Below the pieces are notes generated by a model. It was not told where the DNA came from. It worked only from the letters and a program-made list of their open reading frames with translations, and ran no database searches. Shown here one piece after another: positions 32,319 to 40,746 of a DNA stretch of 64,000 nucleotides. The stretch covers positions 248,001 through 312,000 of the forward strand of contig CAVQDQ010000002.1 of the NCBI GenBank assembly GCA_963711315.1, given 5' to 3'. Origin of the DNA: PALSA-612 sp963711315. GTDB taxonomy: Bacteria; Actinomycetota; Thermoleophilia; Gaiellales; Gaiellaceae. A program made the position numbers and the translations under genes. Numbering within the stretch: position 1 is the stretch's first letter; the number at the start of each line of letters is the position of its first letter.

Positions 32319-33638
32319 ATGTCCCTTGCCATGCCAACCCCGAATGAGCTAGCCAGGCCGCCGAGCGATTTCGTCGAGCCCGACTGGCGCCGGCTTCCCG
32401 GATTCCGCGCCGTCTCGCAGTCCGACTGGGAGTCGAGCAGATGGCAGTTGTCGAACTCGGTGAAGAACGTGCGGCAGCTCGCAGACGTCTTCGGCTCTCA
32501 TCTCCCCGACGCGCTGGCGGCCGACATCGAGCGCGATCAGCAGAAATACGCGACGATGCCGCTGCTCGTTCCACCGCAGATGCTGAACACGATGGACGAG
32601 CACAGCCTCTGGGACGACCCCGTTCGCCGCTACATGCTGCCGGCCTCATCAGAGCGCGACCGGGAGTGGCCGAGCCATCCGCGGTCGCAACGCGACAGCC
32701 TGCACGAGCGGGACATGTGGGCAGTGGAGGGTCTGACGCACCGCTATCCCACGAAAGTGCTCATCGAACTGCTCGCCACGTGCCCGCAGTACTGCGGGCA
32801 CTGCACGCGGATGGATCTCGTCGGGCTCAACACCGAGCAGGTCGTGAAGTACCGGTTTGCCGTTCGTGAGCGTGAGCGGCGTGGGGCAATGCTCGACTAC
32901 GTGCGCGCGACCCCGGAGATCCGGGACGTGCTCGTGTCGGGCGGCGACATCGCAAACGTCCCGATTGCCCGGCTCGAGGAGTTCGTCTCGGAGTTGCTCG
33001 ACTTCCCGCACGTGCGCGACATTCGTCTCGCATCGAAGAGTCTCGCGGCGCTCCCGCAGCACTTCCTCCGCGACGATGTCCTGGAGGGGCTGGGGAGGCT
33101 GGCAGCGAAGGCGAGATCGCGCGGCGTCAGCCTCGCCTTGCATACGCACGCTAACCACGCGCGCCAGATCACGCCGCTCGTCGCCCGCGCGGCCAGGGCC
33201 CTGCTCGACCTCGGGTTCCGCGACGTCCGCAACCAGGCCGTCCTCCTGCGGGGTGTCAACGCGACGAGAGACGACCAGCTCGACCTGTGCTTCGCGTTGC
33301 TCGACCACGCCTCGATCACGCCGTACTACGCGTACATGTGCGACATGATCCCGAACGCCGAGCACTGGCGAACGGCGCTCTGGGAAGCGCAGGAGATTCA
33401 GGCCGGGATCATGGGCTACCTTCCCGGCTATGCGACGCCCCGCCTCGTCTGCGACGTGCCGTTCCTCGGCAAGATGTGGGTGCACCAGGTCGCGGAGTAC
33501 GACCGCGAGCTCGGCATCAGCCGCTGGCGCGCGAACGACTGGGCGGCCGACGGCGCCGCCGATGGCTTCGCGGAGTACTACGACCCGATCCACGCCCTGC
33601 CCGAGTCGGGTCAGGCGTGGTGGCGCGCCGAAGCCTAA
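32319..33638 (+). CDS. KamA-family radical SAM enzyme (lysine 2,3-aminomutase-like)
   Basis: A 439-residue radical SAM protein. The cluster motif CPQYCGHC has Cys155, Cys159 and Cys162 (C-x3-C-x2-C). The barrel includes VLVSGGDIANVPIARLEEFV, VRDIRLASKSLAALPQHFL, GVSLALHTHANHARQITPLV and VRNQAVLLRGVNATRDDQL, matching KamA enzymes that move an amino group with PLP. The PLP lysine is probably Lys385 in DVPFLGKMW, where lysine aminomutases have a glycine-rich GGGGK. The substrate is therefore uncertain. It starts 82 nt after the ETF gene behind GAAGGAAGA and precedes a PLP dehydratase-like gene. Confidence 0.82.
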   Translation: MSLAMPTPNELARPPSDFVEPDWRRLPGFRAVSQSDWESSRWQLSNSVKNVRQLADVFGSHLPDALAADIERDQQKYATMPLLVPPQMLNTMDEHSLWDDPVRRYMLPASSERDREWPSHPRSQRDSLHERDMWAVEGLTHRYPTKVLIELLATCPQYCGHCTRMDLVGLNTEQVVKYRFAVRERERRGAMLDYVRATPEIRDVLVSGGDIANVPIARLEEFVSELLDFPHVRDIRLASKSLAALPQHFLRDDVLEGLGRLAAKARSRGVSLALHTHANHARQITPLVARAARALLDLGFRDVRNQAVLLRGVNATRDDQLDLCFALLDHASITPYYAYMCDMIPNAEHWRTALWEAQEIQAGIMGYLPGYATPRLVCDVPFLGKMWVHQVAEYDRELGISRWRANDWAADGAADGFAEYYDPIHALPESGQAWWRAEA

Positions 33639-33671
33639 GCCGATCTCTGAAGCGCACGCGGCGGCAGCTCG

Positions 33672-34613
33672 GTGATCGCGCGAGATGACGTTCTCGCCGC
33701 GCGGGAAGCGATCGGCGGACGCCTCCACCGTACGCCGCTCTTCTCGTCCAGGGCGCTGTCCGAGCGAATCGGGGCCGAGGCGCACCTGAAGGCAGAGCTC
33801 TTCCAGCGCACGGGATCCTTCAAACCCCGCGGCATGCTCGCGAAGCTCGCGTCGCTGTCTGCCGAGGAGAAGGCGCGCGGCATCGTCACCTGGTCGGCGG
33901 GCAACGCAGCGCAGGGTGCAGCGTATGCTGCCGCGCTCGACAACACTGCCTGTCGCGTCTTCATGTGGCGCTCCGCGAACCCGCGCAAGGTGGAGGCCGC
34001 CAAGGCGTACGGCGCCGAGGTCGATCTCGAGGCCGAAGGCCCCGCAGAGGCGCATGAGCGCCTGCTCGCCTTTGCGGAGGAGACGGGGCGGACGTTCGTG
34101 CATCCGTTCGACGACCCGGTGCTCCAGGCGGGTCACGGCTCGCTCGGACTGGAGGTCGAGGAGGACTTGCCGGGCGTCGACACGATCGTGGCGCCGATCG
34201 GCGGAGGCGGCCTCATCTCCGGCATCGCCTCGGCGGTAAACTGCCGCGTCGTCGGCGTGGAGCCGGAGTTCGCGGCCACGCTGACCGCAGCGCTCGCGGC
34301 TGGCGAGCCGGCTCGAATCGAGCCCGCGTCGGTGGCCGACGGCCTCAACGCGCCCTTCACCGGCGAGCACACGCTCGGAGTCGTCCGCGACCGCGTGGAC
34401 GAGATCGTCCTCGTCACCGAGGAGGAAATCGCAGACGGCATGCGTTTTCTCTACGGCCGCGCGAAGCTCGCCTGCGAGCCGGCTGGAGCGGCGTCGACCG
34501 CCGCCCTGCTCGCCGGCAAGATCGCTGTCGAGCCAGGTTCGACGGTGGTCGCCGTCGTGTCGGGAGGCAACGCGGACCCGAAGGTCGCTGCTGCTATCCT
34601 CGCCGAGGCCTGA
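33672..34613 (+). CDS. Threonine/serine dehydratase-like PLP enzyme
   Basis: A 313-residue fold-type II PLP enzyme. The PLP lysine is Lys51 in GSFKPRG; the phosphate loop is IGGGGLISG; SWSAGNAAQGAAYAAALDN-like sequence (TWSAGNAAQGAAYAA) corresponds to the S-x-G-N-x-x-Q motif that binds substrate carboxylate. There is no C-terminal ACT regulatory domain, so it resembles the catabolic threonine dehydratase or serine racemase group rather than biosynthetic IlvA. The GTG start at 33672 lies 33 nt after the KamA-like gene, and the stop overlaps the rpmE ATG. Confidence 0.85.
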   Translation: MIARDDVLAAREAIGGRLHRTPLFSSRALSERIGAEAHLKAELFQRTGSFKPRGMLAKLASLSAEEKARGIVTWSAGNAAQGAAYAAALDNTACRVFMWRSANPRKVEAAKAYGAEVDLEAEGPAEAHERLLAFAEETGRTFVHPFDDPVLQAGHGSLGLEVEEDLPGVDTIVAPIGGGGLISGIASAVNCRVVGVEPEFAATLTAALAAGEPARIEPASVADGLNAPFTGEHTLGVVRDRVDEIVLVTEEEIADGMRFLYGRAKLACEPAGAASTAALLAGKIAVEPGSTVVAVVSGGNADPKVAAAILAEA

Positions 34614-34819
34614 TGAAGACTGACATTCACCCGGAGTATGTGATCGCCACCGTTCGTTGCTCCTGCGGCAACGAGTTCACGACGCGATCGACGAAGCCCG
34701 ATCTCCACGTCGAGATCTGCTCTGCGTGCCACCCCTTCTACACGGGCAAGCAGAAGCTCGTCGACACCGGTGGACGGGTCGAGCGCTTCCAGCGCCGCCT
34801 CGAGCGGGCGCAGCGCTAG
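34613..34819 (+). CDS. rpmE: 50S ribosomal protein L31 (zinc type)
   Basis: A 68-residue L31. MKTDIHPEYVIATVRCSCGN is the usual N-terminus; Cys16, Cys18, Cys36 and Cys39 (RCSCGN, EICSACHPF) form the zinc site of the C+ type; FYTGKQKLVDTGGRVERFQ ends the conserved part. It sits on the large ribosomal subunit. Its place ahead of DUF1385 and prfA matches many Gram-positive genomes. It overlaps the preceding stop (TGATG). Confidence 0.96.
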   Translation: MKTDIHPEYVIATVRCSCGNEFTTRSTKPDLHVEICSACHPFYTGKQKLVDTGGRVERFQRRLERAQR

Positions 34820-34829
34820 CGGCTCCTAC

Positions 34830-35732
34830 ATGAACATCGGAGGCCAGGCTGTCCTCGAGGGCGTGATGATGCGCACGCCTTCGAACTGGGCTGTCGCCGT
34901 GCGAAAGCCCGACGGCGAGATCGCTCAGGTCTGCAGGGTCATCACCTCGCCGATGGCGAAGCGTCGGATCTACCGGCTCCCGGTGATCCGCGGCATCATC
35001 GCTCTCGGCGAATCGCTCACGATCGGCTTCCGGGCGCTCGCGATCTCAGCGAACTATGCTGCTGCCTCGGAGGACGAAGAAGAGCACGTCGAGCTCACGC
35101 GGGGCCAGATCATCTTCGCGTTCGCGATCGCCATCGGCTTTGCGCTCGCGCTCTTCAAGGTCGGCCCCGCGCTGATCACGAGCCAGCTCGGCATCGACAC
35201 CACGCAGACGTTCGTGGTGGTCGAGGGCCTGATCCGTGTCAGCATCTTCATCCTCTACCTGTTCCTCATCTCGCTGCTGCCGGACCTCCGGCGGCTGTTC
35301 CAGTACCACGCGGCCGAGCACAAGGCGATCAACGCCTACGAGGCCGGAGAGGAGCTGACCCCCGAGCGCGTCCAGCGCTTCAGCCTCATCCACCCGCGCT
35401 GCGGCACCGCGTTCCTGCTCTGGGTGATGGTGATCGCCATCTTCGTCTTCGCGTTCTTCGGGCGACCGGTGTGGTACTGGCTGATCGCGAGCCGCATCCT
35501 CATGCTGCCGATCATCGCCGGGCTCGCATACGAGCTGATCCGCTTCGCCGGCAAGCACGCCGACAACCGCGTCGTGATGACGCTGCTGGCGCCGGGGCTC
35601 TGGCTGCAGCGGCTGACGACACGCCAGCCGACGCTCGACCAGATCGAGGTCGGCATTCGCGCGCTCGAGGAGGTCCTCGAGCGCGAGCGCGTGGTGACCG
35701 AGTCGGAGAGCAAAGTCGAAGTCATGGCCTAG
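34830..35732 (+). CDS. DUF1385 membrane protein
   Basis: A 300-residue conserved membrane protein of the DUF1385 family. It begins MNIGGQAVLEGVMMRTPSNW, the family hallmark, and has the histidine motif YHAAEHKAINAYEAGEELTP and LIHPRCGTAFLLWVMVIAIF. About four to five membrane helices are present. It lies between rpmE and prfA, as in many Firmicutes and Actinobacteria. The molecular role is unknown. ATG 34830 was preferred because it gives the conserved N-terminus; a longer frame reads back through rpmE. Confidence 0.9.
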   Translation: MNIGGQAVLEGVMMRTPSNWAVAVRKPDGEIAQVCRVITSPMAKRRIYRLPVIRGIIALGESLTIGFRALAISANYAAASEDEEEHVELTRGQIIFAFAIAIGFALALFKVGPALITSQLGIDTTQTFVVVEGLIRVSIFILYLFLISLLPDLRRLFQYHAAEHKAINAYEAGEELTPERVQRFSLIHPRCGTAFLLWVMVIAIFVFAFFGRPVWYWLIASRILMLPIIAGLAYELIRFAGKHADNRVVMTLLAPGLWLQRLTTRQPTLDQIEVGIRALEEVLERERVVTESESKVEVMA

Positions 35733-35748
35733 GAGGCAAGGAGGGAAC

Positions 35749-36183
35749 GTGGCTGAACGGACCGCGCACGTGACGTGGAGTGGAAGTCTCATGGACGGCT
35801 CGGGGCTGATCGAGTCGACGGGCAGCGGGGCCATCGGCGGCCTCGAGGTCACGTGGGCCGCGCGTTCCGAGCCTGACGCCTCCGGGCGCACGAGCCCGGA
35901 GGAGTTGATCGCGGCGGCGCACGCGTCGTGCTTCTGCATGGCGTTGTCGCACGGTCTCGCGCAGGCCGGCAACGCGCCCGAGAAGCTCGACGTGACCGCC
36001 ACCTCGACGTTCGTTCCGGGGACGGGCATCACGCAGATGAAGCTCGACGTGACGGGCACGGTGCCCGGCATCGACGAGGCAGCCTTCGTGACGGCAGCCG
36101 AAGGCGCGCGGGACAACTGCCCCGTCTCGGGTGCGCTCAAGGGCAACGTCGAGATCCTGCTCGACGCGCGGCTCGCGAGCTAA
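35749..36183 (+). CDS. OsmC-family peroxidase
   Basis: A 144-residue OsmC/Ohr-type enzyme that reduces organic hydroperoxides. The active-site cysteines are Cys61 in AAAHASCFCMAL and Cys124 in ARDNCPVSGALKG; an additional Cys63 follows the first. N-terminal VTWSGSLMDGSGLIES and TSPEELIAAAHAS are normal for OsmC. The GTG start at 35749 follows a strong AGGCAAGGAGG. The stop overlaps the convergent cyclase gene by 4 nt. Confidence 0.92.
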   Translation: MAERTAHVTWSGSLMDGSGLIESTGSGAIGGLEVTWAARSEPDASGRTSPEELIAAAHASCFCMALSHGLAQAGNAPEKLDVTATSTFVPGTGITQMKLDVTGTVPGIDEAAFVTAAEGARDNCPVSGALKGNVEILLDARLAS

Positions 36184-39100
36184 GCAGTAACGGGCTGCGC
36201 GACCGCGGCGCGCTCGAGCCAGGGCGTCGCCTTCAGGCCCTCGAAGATCTCGCACGCGCCGGCGAGCGACTCCTCGTCGCCGGTCAGCTCGGCGTGCTCC
36301 AGCAGCGTGACCGCGAGCCAGAACGGCGTGGCGAGCTCGCCGAAGCTCTGGGCAGCCGCCAAGAGCCCTTCCTCGTCGCCGGTCATGCGAGCACGAAGCC
36401 GCATGGCATGGATGTCGAGGTAGGGGGCACGTGAGCCCGGGGGCGAGTCGTCGACGAAACGCAGTAGCTCCTCGGTCTTCGCAGCGTTTCCGAGCGCGAG
36501 CGCCGCCTCGAGTGCGTCGACGACGCCGTGCTTGCTGCTCTGGAAGCTCGGGCCGAGCGCGTGCCCGACTTCCATGGTCGCCGCGCCGGCGGCGAGCGCC
36601 TCTTCGAACCGGCCTTGCGCGCGTCGAAGGACCGCCATGCTCGCGAGGTAGCAGCCACGGTCCTGGAGATTCGTAGAGTCTTCGAGCCGTGCGAACTGTG
36701 CGAGGAGTCGCTCGGCTTCCTCGAACTCGCCCCGATGGGAGTAAACCTCGACGCCGCTCTGGAGCAGGCTGAGGACAACGCCGCCGGAATCGATCTGCTC
36801 TTGCGTGAACTCCTCTCGCACCGCGAGTACCTCGTCCCACCGCCCGAGCATGAAGAGGGGATACGTGCGCTCGGCCAGCGTGCCCCACTCGAACGGGCGA
36901 TTGCCGTGCTTGCGTGCGAAAGCGAGCGAGTCGTCGAGGTAGGACAGCGCATCCTCGTAACGGTCGAGACGGAAGCAGCGGTCGGACAGGATGAAGTAAC
37001 AGACCGCTGCGTCCTCGGCGTAATCGTTCTCGAGGGCGACTTCGAGGGCGTGCTTCGTCAAAGCGAATGACTCCTGCGGGTGGCTGCGGCTGAAGGCGAC
37101 CGCACCCTTCGCACGAAGAGCCAGCGTCAGCGCCTGAGGCATGCTCAGGCTTTCGCCGACGTCGAGCGCGAGCTCGGCGAGCTCGGCTGCGCGTTCGAGA
37201 TTGCCGCCGAACCAGTAAGCGATGGCGAGGTGTCCGGCGAGCAGCGCAACGTCCTCGTCGGGCTCGTCGGATCCGATCATCGCGAGGGCCCGCTCTCCGC
37301 GGGCCAGGGCCTGGTCGAGCTGGCCCGAGTGAACCTCAATCCGCGCGAGGCGAGCAGAGACGCGTCCTGCCGCGTGCGTGTCGCCCGCGCCCTCGTAGAG
37401 GGAAACCGACTCCTCGAGCAACGCACGTGCTGCTTCCGGGTCCGCGGCTCTTCCGGCCATCTCGCCCGCCCGGCCGAGCAGCCCTGCCCGGTCGCGCGGC
37501 TCGTCCGTGAGCCCGGCCCCCTGCTCGTAGTAGCGTCGTGCCTCCGCGGCCGCGGCGAGCGACTCGGCTCGCTCGCCGGCGCGCACGAGCATGTCCTGCG
37601 CCTTGCCTCGGATCTCGGGGGCGTCGTCCGCGTCTGGCGCTGCTTCGTGGGCGGCGAGGTAATGCGACGCGATCACCTCGACGACCTCGTCCTCCTCGTC
37701 GGTGAACGCCGCGGTCAGGTAGCCGGCGGCTGCCAGGTGCCTTGCCCGCCGCTCGCGCTTCGAGAGCGTTTCGTAGGCGACGTGACGAACGAGGTCCTGA
37801 AGAAAGCCATACTGGCCGTGCTCTGGCGAGCGGGGGTCCGCCTGCACGCCCAGCACCTCCTTGCGCACGAGTGAGGCGAGCAGCGGCTCGACCTCGGCGT
37901 CCGACCCTGCGAGCGCCGCCAGCGCGCTCTGGCTGAACGTCTTGCCGAGCACGGAGGCGTCCTGGAGCAGTCGGCGCTCATCCGCGGAGAGGCCGTCCAG
38001 CCGGGCAGCGATGAGCGCGTGCAGCGTCTCCGGCACCTCGAGCGAGTCGACCTGCCCGGTCAGCCGGTAGGCCGGGCCATCCTGGACGAGGAGGCCGCGG
38101 TCGAGCAGCATCCGTACGGTCTCGACGGCGTACAGGGGCACGCCTTCGGCGCGGGCGAGGATCCGGTCCCGCACGTCGGAGGGAAGACCCGGCACGAGGC
38201 CGGCCATGAGCTCCTCCATCGACTCCTGCGACAGCGGCTCGAGGAAGAGCGACGTGAAGCTCCGTTGGCCGGCGCCCCAGGTCGGGCGGCGCTCGAGGAG
38301 CTCGGGCCGAGCCAGTGTCACCACGAGGATGGGGTGGTTCCGCGACCAGTCGACGAGGTACTCGACGAAGTCGAGCAGGCTTTCGTCGGCCCACTGCATG
38401 TCCTCGAAGGCGAGAACGGTCGGGTAGTTCTCGGCCAGGCGTTCGAAGAAAAGACGCCAAGCTGCAAAGAGATCCTGCCGGTCGCGAGCCTGGTGTTCGG
38501 CCAGCCCGAGCAGGTGCGCGAGCCGCGGCCCGAGGAATTCGCGCTCCTCGGGATCGAGGATGACCTCCTCGAGCGTGCTGTGCAGCTTGGTCTGTGCGGA
38601 GGCCGGCTGCTCGTCCTCGCCGATCCGGCAGCGCATGCGCACCATGTCGGCGAGCGCCCAGTACGTCACGCCTTCGCCGTATGAGAGGCAGCGGCCGCGG
38701 TGCCAGTAGACGGTGCTCGCGATGCCGTCGAAGTACTTGTAGAACTCCCAGCCAAGCCGTGATTTGCCGATGCCGGCGATGCCGGTGACCGAGATCAGGT
38801 GGGCCTTGCGCTCCTCGGCGGAGACGTGGAAGAGGTCCTTGATCTGCCGCAGCTCGCGGTCGCGCCCGACGAACGGCGCCTCGAGCCCATGCGACTTGAG
38901 GGAACCGCGGAGGCCGGAGACAACGCGCTGCGCCTTCCAGAGCGGGGTGAGGCTGTCCTTGCCCTTGAACTCGAAGGAGCCTGCGTCCTCGTAGACGATC
39001 GTCTGCTCGGTGGAGCGCCGTGTCGTGTCGCCGACAAAGACGGCGCCAGGTTCGGCCACCGACTGCACCCGCGAGGCGGTGTTGACGAGATCGCCTGCGA

Positions 39101-39656
39101 CCATGCCCTCGCCCTCGGCGCCGATCGTGACCGCGGCTTCGCCCGTCAGCACCCCTGCGCGGGCACGGAGGTCCTCGGCGCCTGCCTCCTGGCCGAGAGC
39201 GGAGACCGCGGCGACGAGGTCGAGGGCGGCGCGCACCGCGCGCTCGGCGTCGTCTTCCGTGGCCGTCGGCGTGCCCCAGACGGCCATCACGGCGTCGCCG
39301 ATGAACTTCTCGACCGTGCCGCCGTACAGCTCGATCAGCCTGCGGCTCGTGTCGAAGTAGCGCGACAGCAGCTCACGCGTCTCCTCCGCGTCACGCTGCT
39401 CGGAGGCGGCCGTAAAGCCGACGAGGTCGACGAACAGCACCGTGACGAGGCGGCGTTCCGCTGCTGGCGCCTCGCGCTCCACCGGCGCCGGCGCGACGGC
39501 GTCCGCGGCGAGCGCCGTCCCGCACTCGGCGCAGAAGCGTTGTCCGGCTACGTGCGGCGCGCCGCAGGAGGGGCACGCGAGCGCGAGCGCCGTACCGCAC
39601 TCGACGCAGAACTTCGCCCCCGGTTGGTTCTCCGTCGTGCACGACGGACAGATCAT
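36180..39656 (-). CDS. Class III nucleotide cyclase with zinc ribbons, AAA ATPase and TPR region
   Basis: A 1158-residue signalling protein. Two zinc ribbons at the N-terminus (Cys3, 6, 17, 20 and Cys28, 31, 42, 45) are followed by a class III cyclase domain (about 70-240) with VLFVDLVGFTAASEQ and KFIGDAVMAVWGTP, carrying the two metal-binding aspartates. Then comes an AAA ATPase with Walker A GIAGIGKSRL, and from about residue 640 a long helical TPR-like region. This resembles bacterial cyclase/LuxR-type STAND regulators, but no DNA-binding domain is seen. Likely cytosolic. It starts 46 bp from the divergent prfA gene, with a TAGGCT box 7 nt before the ATG. Confidence 0.9.
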   Translation of the reverse strand: MICPSCTTENQPGAKFCVECGTALALACPSCGAPHVAGQRFCAECGTALAADAVAPAPVEREAPAAERRLVTVLFVDLVGFTAASEQRDAEETRELLSRYFDTSRRLIELYGGTVEKFIGDAVMAVWGTPTATEDDAERAVRAALDLVAAVSALGQEAGAEDLRARAGVLTGEAAVTIGAEGEGMVAGDLVNTASRVQSVAEPGAVFVGDTTRRSTEQTIVYEDAGSFEFKGKDSLTPLWKAQRVVSGLRGSLKSHGLEAPFVGRDRELRQIKDLFHVSAEERKAHLISVTGIAGIGKSRLGWEFYKYFDGIASTVYWHRGRCLSYGEGVTYWALADMVRMRCRIGEDEQPASAQTKLHSTLEEVILDPEEREFLGPRLAHLLGLAEHQARDRQDLFAAWRLFFERLAENYPTVLAFEDMQWADESLLDFVEYLVDWSRNHPILVVTLARPELLERRPTWGAGQRSFTSLFLEPLSQESMEELMAGLVPGLPSDVRDRILARAEGVPLYAVETVRMLLDRGLLVQDGPAYRLTGQVDSLEVPETLHALIAARLDGLSADERRLLQDASVLGKTFSQSALAALAGSDAEVEPLLASLVRKEVLGVQADPRSPEHGQYGFLQDLVRHVAYETLSKRERRARHLAAAGYLTAAFTDEEDEVVEVIASHYLAAHEAAPDADDAPEIRGKAQDMLVRAGERAESLAAAAEARRYYEQGAGLTDEPRDRAGLLGRAGEMAGRAADPEAARALLEESVSLYEGAGDTHAAGRVSARLARIEVHSGQLDQALARGERALAMIGSDEPDEDVALLAGHLAIAYWFGGNLERAAELAELALDVGESLSMPQALTLALRAKGAVAFSRSHPQESFALTKHALEVALENDYAEDAAVCYFILSDRCFRLDRYEDALSYLDDSLAFARKHGNRPFEWGTLAERTYPLFMLGRWDEVLAVREEFTQEQIDSGGVVLSLLQSGVEVYSHRGEFEEAERLLAQFARLEDSTNLQDRGCYLASMAVLRRAQGRFEEALAAGAATMEVGHALGPSFQSSKHGVVDALEAALALGNAAKTEELLRFVDDSPPGSRAPYLDIHAMRLRARMTGDEEGLLAAAQSFGELATPFWLAVTLLEHAELTGDEESLAGACEIFEGLKATPWLERAAVAQPVTA

Positions 39657-39663
39657 CCGGGCG

Positions 39664-39669
39664 AGCCTA
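39664..39669 (-). promoter_or_regulatory. -10-like box TAGGCT
   Basis: TAGGCT on the minus strand lies 7 nt before the cyclase ATG at 39656, implying a leaderless message. Confidence 0.38.
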
Positions 39670-39690
39670 ACGCCCCTCCATCCCCTCGTC

Positions 39691-39696
39691 TAGCCT
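39691..39696 (+). promoter_or_regulatory. -10-like box TAGCCT
   Basis: TAGCCT lies 6 nt before the prfA GTG at 39703, in the 46-bp divergent gap. Confidence 0.38.
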
Positions 39697-39702
39697 TTCC
39701 AT

Positions 39703-40746
39703 GTGGCCGACATCACGGCACTTGTCGACGAGCTGGAGCGCTCATATCGCGAGACGCAGGGGCGTCTGTCCGACCCTGCCGTCTACAACGACCATAGGCA
39801 GGCAGCGGACGTCGGGCGGCGCTTGAAGGAGCTCGAGCGTCCGCATGCACTTGCGCAGGACTGGCGCGCGGTACGGGCCGACCTCGATGCCGCGCGCACG
39901 GACTCCGATCTCCGTGAGCTCGTGCCGGAGCTGGAGACCCGTGCCGCGGAGCTGGAGGAAGAGCTGAAGCTCGCGCTCGTGGAGACCGACCCTGCCGACT
40001 CGAAGGACGTGATCGTCGAGGTACGGCAGGGCGTAGGCGGCGACGAGGCGGCGCTGTGGGCGTCAGACGTCGCACGCATGCTCACGCGCTACGCCGAGCG
40101 CAAGGGCTACAAGTGGGAGCAGATCTCGGCGAGCCCGAACGACGGCGGCGGCTTCAAGGAGTCCGTCTTCGCCGTCAAGGGGGACGGCGCGTATTCCATC
40201 TTCAAGTGGGAGGCCGGCACGCACCGCGTCCAGCGTGTTCCCACCACGGAGTCGCAGGGGCGAATCCACACGTCCACGGCGACGGTAGCGGTGATGCCCG
40301 AAGCGGAGGAGGTGGAGGTCGACATCGACCAGGCGGACCTGAAGATCGATGTCTATCGGTCGACCGGCCCGGGCGGACAGAGCGTGAACACGACCGACTC
40401 GGCCGTCCGCATTACGCACATGCCGACAGGCATCGTCGTCGCCATGCAGGACGAGCGCTCGCAGCTCAAGAACCGCGACAAGGGCATGCGAGTGCTGCGC
40501 GCCCGCCTTTATGAGCATGAGCGCCGGCGGCAGCAGGCCGAGGAGTCGGCTGCGCGCCGCGCCCAGATCGGCGGCGGGGAACGGGCCGAGAAGATCCGCA
40601 CCTACAACTTCCCCGAGAACCGCCTCACCGACCACCGGATCAAGCTGACCCAGCATCGCCTCGATGCCATCCTCGAAGGCGACCTCGCCGACTTCACCGA
40701 CGCACTCGCCGACGAGGAGCGGCGGCAGGCACTCGAGGCGGAATGA
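39703..40746 (+). CDS. prfA: Peptide chain release factor 1
   Basis: A 347-residue RF1 that ends translation at UAA and UAG. The peptidyl-hydrolysis motif GPGGQSVNTTDSAVRITH holds the GGQ; the segment VRQGVGGDEAALWASDVARM and GTHRVQRVPTTESQGRIHTS are standard. The C-terminus carries YNFPENRLTDHRIKLT. GTG at 39703 gives the usual N-terminus ADITALVDELERSY. Its stop overlaps the start of the synthetase gene by 4 nt, whereas in most genomes prmC follows directly. Confidence 0.96.
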   Translation: MADITALVDELERSYRETQGRLSDPAVYNDHRQAADVGRRLKELERPHALAQDWRAVRADLDAARTDSDLRELVPELETRAAELEEELKLALVETDPADSKDVIVEVRQGVGGDEAALWASDVARMLTRYAERKGYKWEQISASPNDGGGFKESVFAVKGDGAYSIFKWEAGTHRVQRVPTTESQGRIHTSTATVAVMPEAEEVEVDIDQADLKIDVYRSTGPGGQSVNTTDSAVRITHMPTGIVVAMQDERSQLKNRDKGMRVLRARLYEHERRRQQAEESAARRAQIGGGERAEKIRTYNFPENRLTDHRIKLTQHRLDAILEGDLADFTDALADEERRQALEAE

